A stretch of DNA of 64,000 nucleotides from Pedobacter sp. PAMC26386 (GTDB lineage Bacteria > Bacteroidota > Bacteroidia > Sphingobacteriales > Sphingobacteriaceae): contig CP060294.1 in assembly GCA_014302835.1 (NCBI GenBank), forward strand, positions 4,117,067 to 4,181,066, read 5' to 3'. Under the pieces are notes generated by a model. It ran no database searches, was not told the DNA's origin, and saw nothing but the letters and a program-made list of their open reading frames with translations. Below are positions 63,125-64,000 of the stretch, piece by piece. The translations under genes and the position numbers were made by a program. Every line of letters starts with the position of its first letter. The stretch's first letter is position 1.

Positions 63125-64000
63125 TTAAAAATTAGCATTTAAAGAGAAGCCATAGTTACGTGTCGCTGGTGGCATAAAAATGTCTACCCCAGAAAGTCCG
63201 TTCCCTGTTGACATACTCAACTCCGGATCGAATGGCGCTTTCTTATAGAAATAAGCAAGATTTCTACCCGTAACAGATAATTTTAAGTTCTTAATAAAAC
63301 CTGGTTTTAAAGGCACTGTATAACTAAAAGATAGTTCTCTCAAACGAACTACAGTGGCACTATACATATGTTCACTTGAAATACCTTCTCTACCACCTAC
63401 AACACTATACCATTTCTGAGCATCTACTTTAGAGACTGCATTTCCTGCAGGATCCACCCCGTTAACAGTAACACCACCCTGATCACGGGCAGTACCTGTA
63501 ACCTTGGCAACTCCATATTGTTCAAGCATAGATTCAGTAATAGACATTACTCTACCGCCAATTTTACCATCAACAAGGAAATTTAAAGAGAAGTTTTTAT
63601 AGTTGAAGCTATTGCTCCATCCCAATTGCCATTTTGGATTTGCATTTCCCAGGAAAGTGTTATTACCACCATCGGCAGCAATTGGCTTACCATTACCATC
63701 AATCATTACTCTTCCCTGAGCATCACGTTTTAATGAAGAACCATAGATATCACCAAACGATCCACCCTCTTTAAATTTAGAGACATAGTTTGCACCCGAC
63801 GCCCCGCTTAAAGTAAATTCAGAGATTTCTGAAGAAAGGGCAAGAATTTTATTCCTGTTCATAGAATAATTTACTCCCGTTTTCCATTTTAAACCATCGC
63901 CGTTCAACACATCATAACCCAAAATAATCTCTATACCTTTATTCTGAACATTTCCTGCATTGAAATAGTATTGGTTATACAAGGAAGCTTGTGAAGCGTC
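63125..64000 (-). CDS. SusC/RagA-family TonB-dependent transporter, C-terminal part only
   Basis: The gene continues beyond the window edge: the frame is open from 64000, and the methionine at 63982 is a TTG-encoded internal position. The visible 291 residues are the end of a beta barrel (NKGIEIILGYDVLNGDGLKWKTGVNYSMNRNKIL and a terminal NYGFSLNANF). It is the channel partner of the SusD at 61432-63087 and imports the mannose-containing glycans that GH92 would process. Confidence 0.93.
   Translation of the reverse strand, partial: DASQASLYNQYYFNAGNVQNKGIEIILGYDVLNGDGLKWKTGVNYSMNRNKILALSSEISEFTLSGASGANYVSKFKEGGSFGDIYGSSLKRDAQGRVMIDGNGKPIAADGGNNTFLGNANPKWQLGWSNSFNYKNFSLNFLVDGKIGGRVMSITESMLEQYGVAKVTGTARDQGGVTVNGVDPAGNAVSKVDAQKWYSVVGGREGISSEHMYSATVVRLRELSFSYTVPLKPGFIKNLKLSVTGRNLAYFYKKAPFDPELSMSTGNGLSGVDIFMPPATRNYGFSLNANF

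Overview
The window is chromosomal DNA from a Bacteroidota bacterium, most likely family Sphingobacteriaceae (Pedobacter-like). This rests on two SusC/SusD pairs, a type IX secretion (T9SS) type B sorting domain followed by a PorP/SprF protein, many SPII lipoproteins, WG-repeat and MG2/plug-like proteins, AT-rich intergenic DNA, and promoters of the Bacteroidota form TTTG-N19-21-TAnnTTTG. I saw no insertion sequence, prophage, integrase or CRISPR array. The species call is an inference from gene content.

Layout. 1-2.3 kb: the end of a SurA-like chaperone gene and a MoxR ATPase. 2.4-10.5 kb, minus strand: a degenerate GDPD-like protein, an NTF2-like secreted protein with cysS, and a tightly overlapping mutL-rhomboid-rhomboid-EEP operon. 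10.6-14.7 kb: a GH3C/beta-lactamase fusion lipoprotein, tRNA-Thr, a 2OG-Fe(II) oxygenase and a secreted MsrA. 14.7-24.6 kb: an SGNH lipoprotein with a FadL-like porin, a nitroreductase, a thioredoxin-like lipoprotein, a large MG2/plug protein, a CBS protein and a padR-pspC pair with a striking operator. 24.7-33.5 kb: a WG-repeat protein, small membrane proteins, a DisA_N-like protein with rlmF, alkaline phosphatase, a FucP-type sugar transporter, dgkA and recO. 33.5-33.9 kb: two identical tRNA-Val genes. 34-42 kb: an NTF2/beta-lactamase pair, then a 1733-residue T9SS cargo protein with a PHP phosphoesterase domain and its PorP/SprF partner. 42-49 kb: an RDD / SpoIIM / membrane protein / DUF4129-like / DUF4350-like / MoxR / DUF58 cluster. 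49-51 kb: a MarR-GNAT fusion with a palindromic operator and a frameshifted universal stress protein. 51-58 kb: an unknown lipoprotein and a SAM-I riboswitch, a Cys-ending leader ORF and a SusCD pair. 58-59 kb: a barnase-like lipoprotein RNase with barstar. 59-64 kb: a GH92 mannosidase with SusD and a partial SusC.

The observations most worth following are: the SusCD transporter behind a SAM-I riboswitch plus a 33-codon leader ORF ending Cys-Phe-Cys; the lipoprotein RNase/barstar pair; the GDPD-like protein that has lost three catalytic-site residues; the long perfect inverted repeats over the padR, MarR-GNAT, rlmF and CBS promoters or leaders; the DisA_N-like protein with a degenerate RHR motif; and the one-base frameshift in the Usp gene. 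All functional calls come from reading the sequence; no database search was run.
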